The notes beneath the pieces are model-generated. The model did no database searches. It saw only the letters and a program-made list of their open reading frames with translations, and had not been told where the DNA came from. This document shows, piece after piece, positions 26,947 through 36,243 of a DNA stretch of 50,230 nt (positions within the stretch are counted from its first letter, which is position 1; each line of letters opens with the position of its first letter). The translations under genes were made by a program, and so were the position numbers. This stretch comes from Alphaproteobacteria bacterium. GTDB taxonomy: Bacteria > Pseudomonadota > Alphaproteobacteria > Micavibrionales > Micavibrionaceae. Location of the stretch: contig JAFLCW010000005.1 in NCBI GenBank assembly GCA_017302165.1, positions 1 through 50,230 of the forward strand, read 5' to 3'.

Positions 26947-26977
26947 ATCATACCAGTAATATGAAATATTGTTTCAA
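26947..26977 (-). promoter_or_regulatory. Possible promoter of the chorismate mutase-hisC operon
   Basis: On the minus strand TTGAAA (26977-26972) and TATGAT (26952-26947) are separated by 19 bases, and the -10 box is preceded by TGG like an extended -10 element. It lies about 100 bases upstream of the ATG at 26845 in an AT-rich divergent region. The spacer is longer than ideal, so this is tentative. Confidence 0.28.
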
Positions 26978-27069
26978 AACTTATTTTTTTACAAAAAAAT
27001 AGTTGATTTATTAGATATCAGGTATAGAAAACGCCCCAATTATAACCATAAAAAAGGGTGTATGAGAAC

Positions 27070-27288
27070 ATGAGTATTGATTTTAGAGCACAATGGCGCG
27101 GAAGCGAACAATGTGAAGTTGTTATCTCAACCATTGGACGCGAAGAATCTCCGGTCATCGAAGTAGCCAAAGATGCCAATGTGTGTGGCCATCGGGCGAG
27201 TGATTTGGCCAGAATAGGCGTCGGTCAAATTACTTCTCAAGGGCTGGAACCTCGGAAGTCTGCTACCATCATTATCTTTCCAAACTAA
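27070..27288 (+). CDS. Small protein, unknown (72 residues)
   Basis: 72-residue soluble protein without a recognised family. The chain shows alternating strands and one helix (IDFRAQWRGSEQCEVVIST, then VCGHRASDLARIGVGQIT), ending in a hydrophobic strand ATIIIFPN. The ATG at 27070 is preceded by GAG. A GTG 12 bases upstream is in frame but less likely because the next residues are charged and unpatterned. The 224-base region upstream is shared with the divergent chorismate mutase gene. Its stop overlaps by four bases the stop of the methyltransferase gene on the other strand. The ordered pattern and tight packing support a real gene. Confidence 0.6.
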   Translation: MSIDFRAQWRGSEQCEVVISTIGREESPVIEVAKDANVCGHRASDLARIGVGQITSQGLEPRKSATIIIFPN

Positions 27289-28019
27289 ACGGAATGCGGT
27301 TTAACAACAGCCGGTTTTTGTAAAGCCGGATGACGAGCCCCAGCCATGATACGTCTGGCTGTGCCGGCATAAATTTGTTTTGACGCCTCGACGATATGAA
27401 GCCCAGATAACGCCGGGCATAACAGAGAGCCCAGTTTTTCAAAATATCGGGTGCCTCTCAAAATAAAGGCACTTCGAATCGGCGGGACGAATAACGCATG
27501 ATCCGTGCGTTCATGGACAAACATGTTATCCAGCAACATGCGCTCAATTTGAGACGCTGAAAAAGGCGTGCCTTGCCCAAAGGGTGTCCAATCCGCGCGC
27601 GCCCAAAGCCCGGCCCGGTTCGGAACAATAATCATGATACGGCCAGAGCTTTTGAGAACACGCCACATTTCGGCAAACAAGGGAGAATGAAGTCCTTGAA
27701 ACTCTACCCCGTGAATCATCAATATACGGTCAACCGAATTTGTTTCGAGCGGCAAAGTCGCACCCTCTACCAATGCCACCACATTCGGGGCATCGTCCGG
27801 CCACACATGCGCCCCCTGCTCTGCTGGCATCAAAGCACAGACGGATTCTGCCGTATCGGTAAAAGGCCGAAGATACGGCGTGGCATACCCCATGCCGACA
27901 ACACGCAACCCTGAGGAGGTCGGCCACAAGGTCATTATTTTTTCACGAATAACCCGCCGCACCACGCGTCCCACGAGTGAGGCGTAGAATGATTTAAAAT
28001 CATAAGCGGAAGGATACAT
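27285..28019 (-). CDS. Class I SAM-dependent methyltransferase
   Basis: 244-residue protein with a Methyltransf_11-type fold. The region after residue 35 (LRVVGMGYATPYL) is the SAM-binding loop, with a somewhat degenerate glycine motif. LPLETNSVDRILMIHGVEF near 90-110 is motif II and the post-loop, and the segment EMWRVLKSSGRIMIIVPNRAG near 118-140 is the typical motif after it. The substrate is not evident. Such proteins are often found beside glyoxalase or mutT genes in this class. It lies 2 bases downstream of mutT on the same strand and converges on the small 72-residue gene. Confidence 0.82.
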   Translation of the reverse strand: MYPSAYDFKSFYASLVGRVVRRVIREKIMTLWPTSSGLRVVGMGYATPYLRPFTDTAESVCALMPAEQGAHVWPDDAPNVVALVEGATLPLETNSVDRILMIHGVEFQGLHSPLFAEMWRVLKSSGRIMIIVPNRAGLWARADWTPFGQGTPFSASQIERMLLDNMFVHERTDHALFVPPIRSAFILRGTRYFEKLGSLLCPALSGLHIVEASKQIYAGTARRIMAGARHPALQKPAVVKPHSV

Positions 28020-28021
28020 AT

Positions 28022-28471
28022 TTATATCCGGTCTATTAATTGGGCGATCAACGGAATATCGGCGGGCGGCATAGGATATTCGTACAAATCCACCAGCCTA
28101 ACCCACGCAAGCAATTGACCTTCTTTAGGCTGAGGCACGCCGTTCCACATGCGGCAGGCATAAAGCGGCATAAGCAAATGAAAGTCCGGATAACGATGCG
28201 AGGCAAAAGCAATCGGCGATAAACAGGTTTCACGAATATCGATCCCAAGCTCTTCTTCCAATTCACGGCATAAAGCAAATTCAGGTGTTTCCCCTGCCTG
28301 AACTTTTCCTCCTGGAAATTCCCACAACCCTGCCATGGATTTACCGGGTGGACGTTGGGCGATCAATACCCGTCCCTCAGGCTCCAAAAGCGCAACCGCC
28401 GTGACCAGCAATGTGGACACGGCGGGATGAGTTTTATCACGCGGGCGAGACAGGGCGTCCGCACAAGACAT
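28022..28471 (-). CDS. mutT: Nudix hydrolase, MutT-type 8-oxo-dGTP diphosphatase
   Basis: 149-residue Nudix enzyme. The complete Nudix box is seen: Gly55, Glu61, Arg69, Glu70, Glu73, Glu74 and Gly76 (GGKVQAGE ... RELEEELGI). The preceding GLWEFPGG and the substrate-loop residues are those of MutT, which removes mutagenic 8-oxo-dGTP. (d)CTP-type relatives are close, so exact substrate is inferred. Only two bases separate it from the methyltransferase gene and six from the peptidyl-prolyl isomerase gene upstream, so the three are probably one transcript. Confidence 0.88.
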   Translation of the reverse strand: MSCADALSRPRDKTHPAVSTLLVTAVALLEPEGRVLIAQRPPGKSMAGLWEFPGGKVQAGETPEFALCRELEEELGIDIRETCLSPIAFASHRYPDFHLLMPLYACRMWNGVPQPKEGQLLAWVRLVDLYEYPMPPADIPLIAQLIDRI

Positions 28472-28477
28472 ATGAGA

Positions 28478-29569
28478 TTAAGGAGCCGGCGTGGGTGCAG
28501 GAGCTTGCGCAGGCGCAGAACCCGCCGGAGCCACAACCGGATCACCATTCACATCAAAAATGGTGATTTGTGCTTGTTGACGCCATGCCGTCATCAGTTT
28601 TTCAAGTTCAATACGGCGTGCTTCGGCAAACAGATTTGGTTTAACCTCTTCATAGGATGGCTTGGGTTTTGTCCGGGCATCTTCCACTTTCACCACATGC
28701 CAGCCAAATTGGGTCTGAACGGGTTGATCCAGAAGCGCGCCTTTAGCACCTTCAAACACCGCTTTGGAGAACTCAGCCACCATCTGGTCTTTGGTAAACC
28801 AGCCCAGATCCCCTCCCTTGGCAGCTGCAGCGGTATCTTTGGATTCGGCCTTGGCAAGGGCGACAAAATCCCCTCCACCTTTCACTTTCTCTAAAATTTC
28901 CCTAGCTTTGGCTTCGGTTTCAACCAGAATATGACTGGCTTTACGTTCTTCGATATCGGGCATTTTAGCCACATTATCATCGTAAATTTTCTTCAACATA
29001 TCTTCTGTGATCTTGGCATCAACTTCTTTTTGAAGAAAAACGGTGCGTGCCACTTGCTCCTTGGCCAGTTCCATTTGTTTTTGGAACTCAGGGTCAGATT
29101 CTAACGACGCCGCATTGGCTCGTTGCTGGATAATTTCTGCATTCACCACATTCTCGACAGCCGTAGGATAAACATCCGATGGCGGCATTTGTTGAATTTG
29201 AGGAGGAAGCTGACGAATAAACTGAAACACATCCAAACGGGTCACATCCTGACCGTTAACTTTGGCAATGACAGGATTGCCGGGACGTACGGCAACGCCG
29301 CCAATCTCACCCACATTTTCCTGGGGTGCCTGCCCCGCCGGTGCTTGAGCGGGCGGTGTAGGTTGAGTATTGGCTGAAGGCGCAGGTGTAGCCGCTGTAT
29401 CGGTTGCAGGAGCCGTCGCCTCACCTGAAGCCGACGCCACCTGTTCAGGGGCTGGCGGGGTATCGGCAGGAGCGTTACCCTTGGTCATATATATAGCCGC
29501 CCCACCGGCCGCCGCGGCCAAAACAACCGCTGTGATAATGACTGCACCCAGATTAGATTTCGATGACAT
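28478..29569 (-). CDS. Membrane-anchored parvulin-type peptidyl-prolyl isomerase
   Basis: 363-residue SurA/PpiD-like protein. From the ATG at 29569 (AAAAGGCG upstream) there is a short head and one membrane anchor or uncleaved signal (about 7-27). A long Ala/Pro/Thr/Gln-rich linker runs to about 95. A SurA-like N-terminal helical region (NPVIAKVNGQDVTRLDVFQFI) covers about 100-200. A parvulin rotamase domain (about 206-310, with ASHILVETEAKA and GGDLGWFT and FGWHVVKV) and a Pro-rich tail follow. It should act on unfolded outer-membrane or periplasmic proteins. It is divergent from secA, so secretion motor and periplasmic foldase share an intergenic region. An upstream in-frame ATG is rejected because the anchor would be too far from the start. 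Confidence 0.9.
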   Translation of the reverse strand: MSSKSNLGAVIITAVVLAAAAGGAAIYMTKGNAPADTPPAPEQVASASGEATAPATDTAATPAPSANTQPTPPAQAPAGQAPQENVGEIGGVAVRPGNPVIAKVNGQDVTRLDVFQFIRQLPPQIQQMPPSDVYPTAVENVVNAEIIQQRANAASLESDPEFQKQMELAKEQVARTVFLQKEVDAKITEDMLKKIYDDNVAKMPDIEERKASHILVETEAKAREILEKVKGGGDFVALAKAESKDTAAAAKGGDLGWFTKDQMVAEFSKAVFEGAKGALLDQPVQTQFGWHVVKVEDARTKPKPSYEEVKPNLFAEARRIELEKLMTAWRQQAQITIFDVNGDPVVAPAGSAPAQAPAPTPAP

Positions 29570-29706
29570 GACAAGCGCCTTTTGTAAAATTAGAATGTTT
29601 AATACGTGCATACTTTGCCCGTAAGCCTGAGCCCGTGCAAGAGGCATCTTTAAGGCAAAAATAGGGCATCCACAAAAAACAAGATGTTCAAATAAAGGGG
29701 TTTGAT

Positions 29707-29735
29707 TTGACGCTAGGCGGGCGACGGCTTATATC
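29707..29735 (+). promoter_or_regulatory. Putative housekeeping promoter of secA
   Basis: TTGACG at 29707-29712 (5 of 6 to consensus) and TATATC at 29730-29735 (4 of 6) are separated by exactly 17 bases. They lie about 43 bases upstream of the secA ATG at 29778, which itself is preceded by AAAGG. No competing signal of similar quality is seen in this divergent region. Confidence 0.55.
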
Positions 29736-29777
29736 CTATAACGCTGTTATCCGGTTACATTATAGATAAAGGTTTAA

Positions 29778-32516
29778 ATGTTGCTTGCCCTTGCTCAAAA
29801 GATTTTTGGTTCCAGTAATGAACGTCAGCTTAAAAAATTCTGGCGCGCGATTGAGCCCATTAACGCCTTGGAACCTCGTTATGCGGGCATGTCGGATTCC
29901 GAGTTAAAAGCCCAGACAACGCTTTTTCGCCAACGTCTTGAAAAAGGCGAAACGGTAGATAGCCTTCTACCCGAAGCGTTTGCCGTCGTTCGCGAAGCCG
30001 CCAAACGCACCTTGGGACAGCGTCATTTTGATGTTCAATTGGTCGGCGGCATGTGCCTTCACGAAGGACGAATTGCCGAAATGCGCACGGGCGAAGGAAA
30101 AACGCTGGTAGCCACACTTCCAACTTATTTGAACGCCCTGTCTGGCAAGGGCGTTCATGTCGTGACGGTCAATGATTATCTGGCCAAACGCGATTCATCC
30201 TGGATGGGGCGGGTGTATCAGTTTTTAGGACTGTCTGTGGGGTGCATTACCTCGGACATGCCGCCGCCAGAACGTCAAAAGGCTTACCACGCTGACATCA
30301 CCTATGGCACCAACAATGAATTTGGGTTTGATTATCTCCGCGATAATATGAAATTCCGTCTTGAGGCGATGGTTCAACGTCCATTCCACTTTGCCATCGT
30401 GGATGAAGTTGATTCTATTTTAATTGACGAAGCTCGCACCCCTCTCATTATCTCCGGCCCGTCGGAAGGTTCAACTGACCTCTATCATAAGGTTAACAAA
30501 ATCATCCCCTCTTTAACCCAGGATCATTATGATCTTGATGAAAAGACGAGAAATGTCTCCTTGAATGAAGATGGCAACGAACGCGTAGAAGAATTATTGG
30601 CGGAACATGGGTTGATCATGGAGGGCAATTTATATGACGCCCATAACATCACGCTGGTGCATCACGTCAATCAGGCGCTTAGAGCTCATAAATTATTTGC
30701 CAAAGATACTGATTATATCGTCAAAGATTCAAAAGTGATCATCATTGATGAATTCACAGGCCGCATGATGGAAGGTCGCCGTTATTCCGAAGGGTTACAT
30801 CAGGCGCTTGAAGCCAAAGAAGGCGTCGCTATCCAGAATGAAAATCAGACTTTGGCGTCTATTACCTTCCAGAACTACTTCCGGATGTATCCAAAATTGG
30901 CCGGGATGACAGGTACCGCGCAGACCGAAGCCACAGAGTTTGCGCAAATTTATAATTTAGGCGTGCTGGAAATTCCAACCAACTTGCCTGTATCCCGCGT
31001 GGATCACGATGACAAAATCTATAAATCGATGGCTGATAAATACGAAGCCATCGCCAGCTTGATCGGGGAATGTCAATCCCGGCAGCAACCTGTGCTGGTG
31101 GGGACGGTTTCAATTGAAAAATCAGAATTGCTATCGGCTATTTTAAAGAAGAAAAAGATCGCGCATCAGGTGCTCAATGCCCGTTATCACGAACAAGAGG
31201 CGCAGATCGTCGCGCTGGCTGGTCGTCCGGGTGCCGTCACCATTGCCACCAACATGGCCGGACGCGGAACGGATATTCAGCTCGGCGGTAATCTGGATGT
31301 CAGGCTGGCACAGGAAATTGATCCCACATGGGACGAAGCCAAACAAAAAGATATGTCAGAGCGCATCAGATCTGAGGTGGCACGTGACCGCCAGCTCGTC
31401 CGGGATGCAGGTGGTCTTTATATTATTGGCACAGAACGTCATGAATCCCGCCGCATTGATAATCAGCTCCGCGGTAGATCCGGGCGTCAGGGTGACCCAG
31501 GTGCGTCTATTTTCTTTTTATCTGTCGAAGATGATCTCATGCGCATCTTTGCCTCTGATAAAATGGAATCCTTACTCAACAGTCAAATCGGCCTAAAGGA
31601 TGGTGAAGCCTTAACCCATCCATGGCTCTCCAAAGCGTTAGAACGTGCCCAAGGCCGCGTGGAACAACAGAATTTTGAAATTCGGAAGAATCTTCTGAAA
31701 TTCGATAACGTGATGAACGATCAACGCAAGGTGATCTATGAACAACGCCGCGAAATTATGGGCGCGGATGAAGATTTGGACGCGCTGGTGGATGAAATGC
31801 GCGTCGACGTGATCTCAGATCTGGTCTATCGCTGTATCCCGGCGCAATCTTATGCCGAACAATGGGATTTAAAAACGTTGCATTCCGAAACACTTCGGCT
31901 CACGGGGTTAGATCTTCCCATTGAGAACTGGGCAAAAGAAGACGGCATGGACGACAGTGAAATGTTGGCGCGTGTTCAGGGTGCCGCTGACAGAAAAATA
32001 GAATCCAAACGCCAAGCCGCCGGCGCCACTGCCTTCCGGCAGATGGAAAAAGCCTTTGTTCTCCAGATTCTAGACCAACATTGGAAAGAACATCTGTTAA
32101 TGCTGGATCACCTGCGTCAGGGCATCAACCTACGTGCCTTCGGCCAGCGCGACCCCTTGAATGAGTATAAGAGTGAGGCTTTTGCCCTGTTCGAAACTTT
32201 GCTGGGCAAACTTCGGGAAAGTGTCACGCAAACCTTAAGTTTAGTTGAAATCACAACAGACCCTGCCCTGATTGACAGTCTGCGCCAGCAAACAGAAAAC
32301 ACCACCCGCGAAGGTAGAAACGACCCAGCGGAAAATCCAGATCCTGTATCCTTCGGGGAACGCAACCGGGTTCGATCCAATGTTCATACCCTGCCCCAAA
32401 AAAATGTGTTTGATAAAAATGACCCATCTACATGGTTTGCCACCGTCAACCGAAATGACCTGTGCCCTTGTGGGTCAGGTAAGAAATTTAAACATTGTCA
32501 CGGGAAGACAGCTTAA
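29778..32516 (+). CDS. secA: Preprotein translocase ATPase SecA
   Basis: 912-residue motor that drives secreted proteins through SecYEG. Walker A is MRTGEGKT at 102-109 and the DEAD-like box is VDEVDSIL near 212. The preprotein-binding and helicase-2 domains follow ([21 protein letters not shown]), and a C-terminal zinc motif has Cys896, Cys898, Cys907 and His908 for SecB and lipid binding. Length is full. A promoter-like signal lies upstream. It converges on aroB with 10 bases between stops, and a hairpin covers the junction. Confidence 0.98.
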   Translation: MLLALAQKIFGSSNERQLKKFWRAIEPINALEPRYAGMSDSELKAQTTLFRQRLEKGETVDSLLPEAFAVVREAAKRTLGQRHFDVQLVGGMCLHEGRIAEMRTGEGKTLVATLPTYLNALSGKGVHVVTVNDYLAKRDSSWMGRVYQFLGLSVGCITSDMPPPERQKAYHADITYGTNNEFGFDYLRDNMKFRLEAMVQRPFHFAIVDEVDSILIDEARTPLIISGPSEGSTDLYHKVNKIIPSLTQDHYDLDEKTRNVSLNEDGNERVEELLAEHGLIMEGNLYDAHNITLVHHVNQALRAHKLFAKDTDYIVKDSKVIIIDEFTGRMMEGRRYSEGLHQALEAKEGVAIQNENQTLASITFQNYFRMYPKLAGMTGTAQTEATEFAQIYNLGVLEIPTNLPVSRVDHDDKIYKSMADKYEAIASLIGECQSRQQPVLVGTVSIEKSELLSAILKKKKIAHQVLNARYHEQEAQIVALAGRPGAVTIATNMAGRGTDIQLGGNLDVRLAQEIDPTWDEAKQKDMSERIRSEVARDRQLVRDAGGLYIIGTERHESRRIDNQLRGRSGRQGDPGASIFFLSVEDDLMRIFASDKMESLLNSQIGLKDGEALTHPWLSKALERAQGRVEQQNFEIRKNLLKFDNVMNDQRKVIYEQRREIMGADEDLDALVDEMRVDVISDLVYRCIPAQSYAEQWDLKTLHSETLRLTGLDLPIENWAKEDGMDDSEMLARVQGAADRKIESKRQAAGATAFRQMEKAFVLQILDQHWKEHLLMLDHLRQGINLRAFGQRDPLNEYKSEAFALFETLLGKLRESVTQTLSLVEITTDPALIDSLRQQTENTTREGRNDPAENPDPVSFGERNRVRSNVHTLPQKNVFDKNDPSTWFATVNRNDLCPCGSGKKFKHCHGKTA

Positions 32517-32518
32517 TA

Positions 32519-32535
32519 TGGGTTTGTTAAACCCA
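32519..32535. terminator. Hairpin at the secA/aroB junction, possible bidirectional terminator
   Basis: A perfect seven-base inverted repeat (TGGGTTT/AAACCCA) with a three-base loop, starting three bases after the secA stop and spanning the aroB stop (32527-32529). There is no T-tract on either side, so it would be a weak intrinsic terminator, but it is placed where both convergent transcripts must end. Confidence 0.4.
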
Positions 32536-33624
32536 ACCTGACCGCAGGGATTGTAGGACATCATCTGAGCGCACTTGGTCAGAGCGAAACGCCTTGCCTA
32601 TCCCGTGCGCCAAAATGAATGTCAGAATACCGGACACATTCTTTTTATCATGCGCCATGCGGCTCAAGGCTTGTTCCGGTGTTCCGGCCAAGGCAGGCTC
32701 TATTTGAGAGACAGATGTTTTTAAGCCACACGAATCCAGATGACGTTTTAAGCGCGTTAGATCCGACGCCGGACAGAGAGACATTCTAACCGACAAATCG
32801 AATGCCATGCACATGCCGATTGAAACGGCTTCGCCATGAAGCAAACGCCCATCATACCCCCCCAGTGCCTCAAGCGCGTGACCAAATGTATGTCCCAGAT
32901 TTAACAGGGCGCGGTCTCCGGTTTCCTTTTCATCCCGTGCCACAATTTCGGCTTTAGACTGGCAGGATATTTCAATGGCGTGTATGAGTTTATCGGACAC
33001 CAATCCCAGCACGTCCGCGCCATGTTTCTCAAGCCACGCAAAAAAATCAGGGTTATTAATCAACCCATACTTCACAATCTCTGCATAACCAGCACGCAAT
33101 TCCCTTGGCGGAAGGGTCGATAATGTATCCGTATCGCACAGCACGACCACAGGTTGATAAAAACTGCCGATCAGGTTTTTGCCCTCAGGTGCATTAATCC
33201 CTGTTTTACCGCCCACCGAACTATCCACCTGTGAGAGCAGAGTCGTGGGCACTTGAACAAAATCAATCCCCCTTAAAATCACGGACGCGGCAAAGCCCCC
33301 CAGATCCCCTATCACGCCGCCACCCACCACAAACAAAATGGATTTTCGGTCAACCTGAAAGGATAACATCCACGACAACACATCCTGAAGATGGGCATAA
33401 GATTTAGCCTGCTCTCCACCGGTAATAGCCATCACATGTGGGTCAGTCGGCAGAGATTTTTTTAAGCTGTCCACATGGCCCCGAACATTCTCATCGCATA
33501 AGATAAAAATTTTCCGGCCCGTCAGATCCACTGGCAGATATTCTGTGGCACGCGATAATATGCCCCCACCAATATGAATATCGTAGGCTCTCTCCCCTAA
33601 GGAAACATGTAACTTTTTAATCAT
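32527..33624 (-). CDS. aroB: 3-dehydroquinate synthase
   Basis: 365-residue NAD-dependent enzyme, second step of the shikimate pathway, converting DAHP to 3-dehydroquinate. Visible are GGEQAKS, the NAD loop VGGGVIGDLGGFAAS, SQVDSSVGGKTGIN and the metal site segment LNLGHTFGHALE and HGEAVSIGM. The ATG at 33624 gives the family N-terminus. A longer frame to 33705 runs into aroK with a basic, unrelated leader and is rejected. The start overlaps the last eight bases of aroK, so the two are translationally coupled; aroK-aroB order is standard. Their end product feeds the chorismate used by the mutase at 26 kb. Confidence 0.97.
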   Translation of the reverse strand: MIKKLHVSLGERAYDIHIGGGILSRATEYLPVDLTGRKIFILCDENVRGHVDSLKKSLPTDPHVMAITGGEQAKSYAHLQDVLSWMLSFQVDRKSILFVVGGGVIGDLGGFAASVILRGIDFVQVPTTLLSQVDSSVGGKTGINAPEGKNLIGSFYQPVVVLCDTDTLSTLPPRELRAGYAEIVKYGLINNPDFFAWLEKHGADVLGLVSDKLIHAIEISCQSKAEIVARDEKETGDRALLNLGHTFGHALEALGGYDGRLLHGEAVSIGMCMAFDLSVRMSLCPASDLTRLKRHLDSCGLKTSVSQIEPALAGTPEQALSRMAHDKKNVSGILTFILAHGIGKAFRSDQVRSDDVLQSLRSGWV

Positions 33625-34192
33625 GAGCTTGAGTATAAAGATAGGCGTGCAAGGCGTCCAGCAAGACGCGCAAACTCGCCTGCGGGGTCTGGTGGCCGTT
33701 CTCAACCTGAAGGTTAGCCCTTGCGTACACAGGTGACCGATGCGTTAATAAATCCTGCAATTTTGCTTCAGGGTCTGAATCTGACAATAAGGGGCGATCC
33801 CCCTGCCGGGCGGATGTGCGCGTCACATGTTCAGATAAAGGAGCTTTAATCCAGATGGATATTACCTGGTCAGAAAAAACCCGATCTGCCGTACCAGGCG
33901 TCATCACGGCGCCGCCACCCGTGGAAATAATCTGTACGGCGCCAGATATTAAATCCTTCATCACATCGGCTTCGAGGGCACGAAATCTGGGCTCCCCGTG
34001 GCGCGAGAATATCTCGGGGATCGACAACCCCGCCCGCGCCACAATGACATCATCCGCATCCACGAACGGCAATGACAGGGCTTCGGCCAGCATCTGACCC
34101 AATTTCGTTTTCCCCGCCCCCATCAACCCAATCAAGACGATGGGGCGGCTGAGCTTAGCGTGAATATCGCTGAGAATTGGTGTTTCCTTCAT
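33617..34192 (-). CDS. aroK: Shikimate kinase
   Basis: 191-residue P-loop enzyme that phosphorylates shikimate at the 3-hydroxyl. From the ATG at 34192: Walker A GLMGAGKT at 22-29, DADD (shikimate-binding Asp) just after, FRALE with the substrate Arg, TGGG near 90 and the lid segment with GDRPLL. ATG 34234 would add 14 residues and TTG 34246 18; both extensions are unlike the family, but the 34192 start has only a weak ribosome-binding site, so the start is not certain. It overlaps aroB by eight bases. The divergent partner is a small membrane protein gene. Confidence 0.93.
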   Translation of the reverse strand: MKETPILSDIHAKLSRPIVLIGLMGAGKTKLGQMLAEALSLPFVDADDVIVARAGLSIPEIFSRHGEPRFRALEADVMKDLISGAVQIISTGGGAVMTPGTADRVFSDQVISIWIKAPLSEHVTRTSARQGDRPLLSDSDPEAKLQDLLTHRSPVYARANLQVENGHQTPQASLRVLLDALHAYLYTQAHD

Positions 34193-34345
34193 AAGACCGT
34201 TCTTCGCATAATCATAAACAAGGCGCAATGCCATATCAGAGGTCAAAGCGCATCCGTATTATTGTCAATTACGCCTGCTTGAGCATTGCCAATGCCTTCT
34301 ATCTCAATTATGGTTTTTTCCACGCATTATCAAAGGAATATGACG

Positions 34346-34480
34346 ATGGGAAAAATTATTCAACTTGTCTTTGGCTTGTTAGTTCTATCCATTTTAGCTG
34401 GCTTTGTTGGCCTGATGATCATGGATCCGCCTGTAACCCAGCAGGAAGTCGTTAAAGTCATTCCTGCCGATCGGTTTTAG
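34346..34480 (+). CDS. Small single-pass membrane protein
   Basis: 44-residue protein: a short basic head, one transmembrane helix (about 6-27) and a polar tail ending KVIPADRF. I recall similar small proteins with an IPxDRF-like end next to xerD and aroK in other alphaproteobacteria, but no function is known. AAAGGA lies at good spacing to the ATG at 34346; an ATG six bases earlier is possible but too near the ribosome-binding site. Its stop is two bases before the start of the large secreted protein, so the two are likely co-translated. Confidence 0.65.
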   Translation: MGKIIQLVFGLLVLSILAGFVGLMIMDPPVTQQEVVKVIPADRF

Positions 34481-34482
34481 TC

Positions 34483-36240
34483 ATGCGTATTTCTGGGCGG
34501 TTGTCTGGTTATTTGGGAATATTTTTACTCTGTCTGCTGGCTGGATTTCCTTCCCATGCCGAAACAAAGGTGCCTGAAAAAGAGATCGTTTCAGAACCCG
34601 TAATAGATGAAACATTCGATGAGTTTTATGATTTTATTATTTTGGGCGACCCCCCTGAAGAAGACTCCCTGCAAGATAATACCCCACAAGACAACGTCGC
34701 GGAACTTGCGCCCGCTCCTACAGAGAACATCCCCGCGGACAAAGCTTTGTTTGACCGCATTGAATCTTTGGGGATCCTTAGCAATCTGCGTGAAGGCGCA
34801 ATGGAAAAATCAATCTGGAAAGGTCAAAAGAGAAGCGATATTTATAACGCCATCGCCAGCCTGCCAGCACGTCATGGCATGATATCGGCACAACAACTCA
34901 AGCGAAATCTGCTCTTGTCACAGACAGATACACACCTGATAGATAACAACATTGAATTGGTTGCCGGCAAAGACCTGCTCGATTTGCGGCTTCAGAAACT
35001 GGTAGAAATGGGCGAAAGCCATGAACCGCTTGAACTCTATCGATCCATAGGCGGCGACCCTTATCATGAAAATCTGGCACGCACAGGCATTTTGCTCGTG
35101 CTATATCATGGTGATTTTGCAACGGCGTGCCTTGAAGAAAAAGTATTGGCACCGCGATATCCCGGAAGCCGTTTTTGGATATTACTGGATCAATCCTGCC
35201 AGATTACACTGGGGATGTTATCCGCAGACAAGGCAGATTTTTCAGACAGCAAAGTGCTGGACACACTCTTCAAAAATCCCGGATTCATGGTACGGGCGGA
35301 TGACACTGTTACGCTATCGGGGTTAAGTGCCCTTGAACGCGGCATTGTCGCCGCCCAAGGACGAATTGATTTCTCCCCGCTTTCGAAAAATCCGGCCACG
35401 ATCAAAGACCTTAGATCTGACATGCTGGCACTGTTTATCAACACCACCTCGTTGCCAGAGGGGTTATTATTCCCCCTTCAGACCGAAGCCTTTGCCCGCG
35501 GGCTGATGACCCTCCCGGAGATGCGAAAAGCAGATCCCGATTACAAGCGCATTTTTGAAATGGAAACATTGGCCGAGCAATGGACCGCCATATCACAGAA
35601 ATTATCCACAGAATCTTCCCCGGCTCGATTACGGCATTATGGGGCGTTATTAAAGCTCTCGCGGCCAGAAAACCTGTCCCAAAACCTCTTAATGCGCATT
35701 TTTGCAATATTCCTGCTGTCGGGCGAACGTATCCCCGATTTCTGGATGCAAAAACTTGAGGATTTAGCGACCAAACACCCCGAAAATTATGTATATTTAC
35801 AGGGGATTAAGTCACTGGGCATCGCTGACACCCCGCCTGAAGTTTCCACCGAAGCCCTGAAATCCGGGCTATCGGCCTTACCCGGCGATCAGGCTCTCCA
35901 CGCGCTATCGCTCATAGAAGTTCTTGACAGCACTCTGGAAACTGACCATAATCCGTTAAAAGTTTATGAAAAAGAATTAGGCTTGACTCTTAGTACCGAT
36001 TATGTAATGCCTAGGGTCGACCTTCTAGAGACGTTGAACACGGCACTCGCCAAGCAACACACGGGAATCGTGGTTTTATCGTCTCTCGAGATCCTTCAGG
36101 GGAATACCGGAACGACGCATCCGGATGTTCTGAAGCAAGTCTTGGGGTCATTAAAAATCGTGGGGTTAATTGAGGAGACTAAAAAAATGAACCAGGAATG
36201 GCTCGCCGGTCTTCTGACACAAACAAAAAAAGGAGAATAA
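34483..36240 (+). CDS. Large secreted protein of unknown function, upstream of xerD
   Basis: 585-residue exported protein. A Sec signal peptide covers about 1-26 (LGIFLLCLLAGFPSHA, cleavage before ET). A strongly acidic, Glu/Asp/Pro-rich stretch (about 28-85) follows, then a long chain of amphipathic helices resembling TPR-like or other alpha-helical repeats, without obvious catalytic motifs. Its stop is only three bases before the xerD start. The family is not recognised with confidence. It is probably periplasmic, since there is no lipobox or second membrane segment. Coupling to a chromosome-dimer recombinase is positional only. Confidence 0.82.
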   Translation: MRISGRLSGYLGIFLLCLLAGFPSHAETKVPEKEIVSEPVIDETFDEFYDFIILGDPPEEDSLQDNTPQDNVAELAPAPTENIPADKALFDRIESLGILSNLREGAMEKSIWKGQKRSDIYNAIASLPARHGMISAQQLKRNLLLSQTDTHLIDNNIELVAGKDLLDLRLQKLVEMGESHEPLELYRSIGGDPYHENLARTGILLVLYHGDFATACLEEKVLAPRYPGSRFWILLDQSCQITLGMLSADKADFSDSKVLDTLFKNPGFMVRADDTVTLSGLSALERGIVAAQGRIDFSPLSKNPATIKDLRSDMLALFINTTSLPEGLLFPLQTEAFARGLMTLPEMRKADPDYKRIFEMETLAEQWTAISQKLSTESSPARLRHYGALLKLSRPENLSQNLLMRIFAIFLLSGERIPDFWMQKLEDLATKHPENYVYLQGIKSLGIADTPPEVSTEALKSGLSALPGDQALHALSLIEVLDSTLETDHNPLKVYEKELGLTLSTDYVMPRVDLLETLNTALAKQHTGIVVLSSLEILQGNTGTTHPDVLKQVLGSLKIVGLIEETKKMNQEWLAGLLTQTKKGE

Positions 36241-36243
36241 ATT

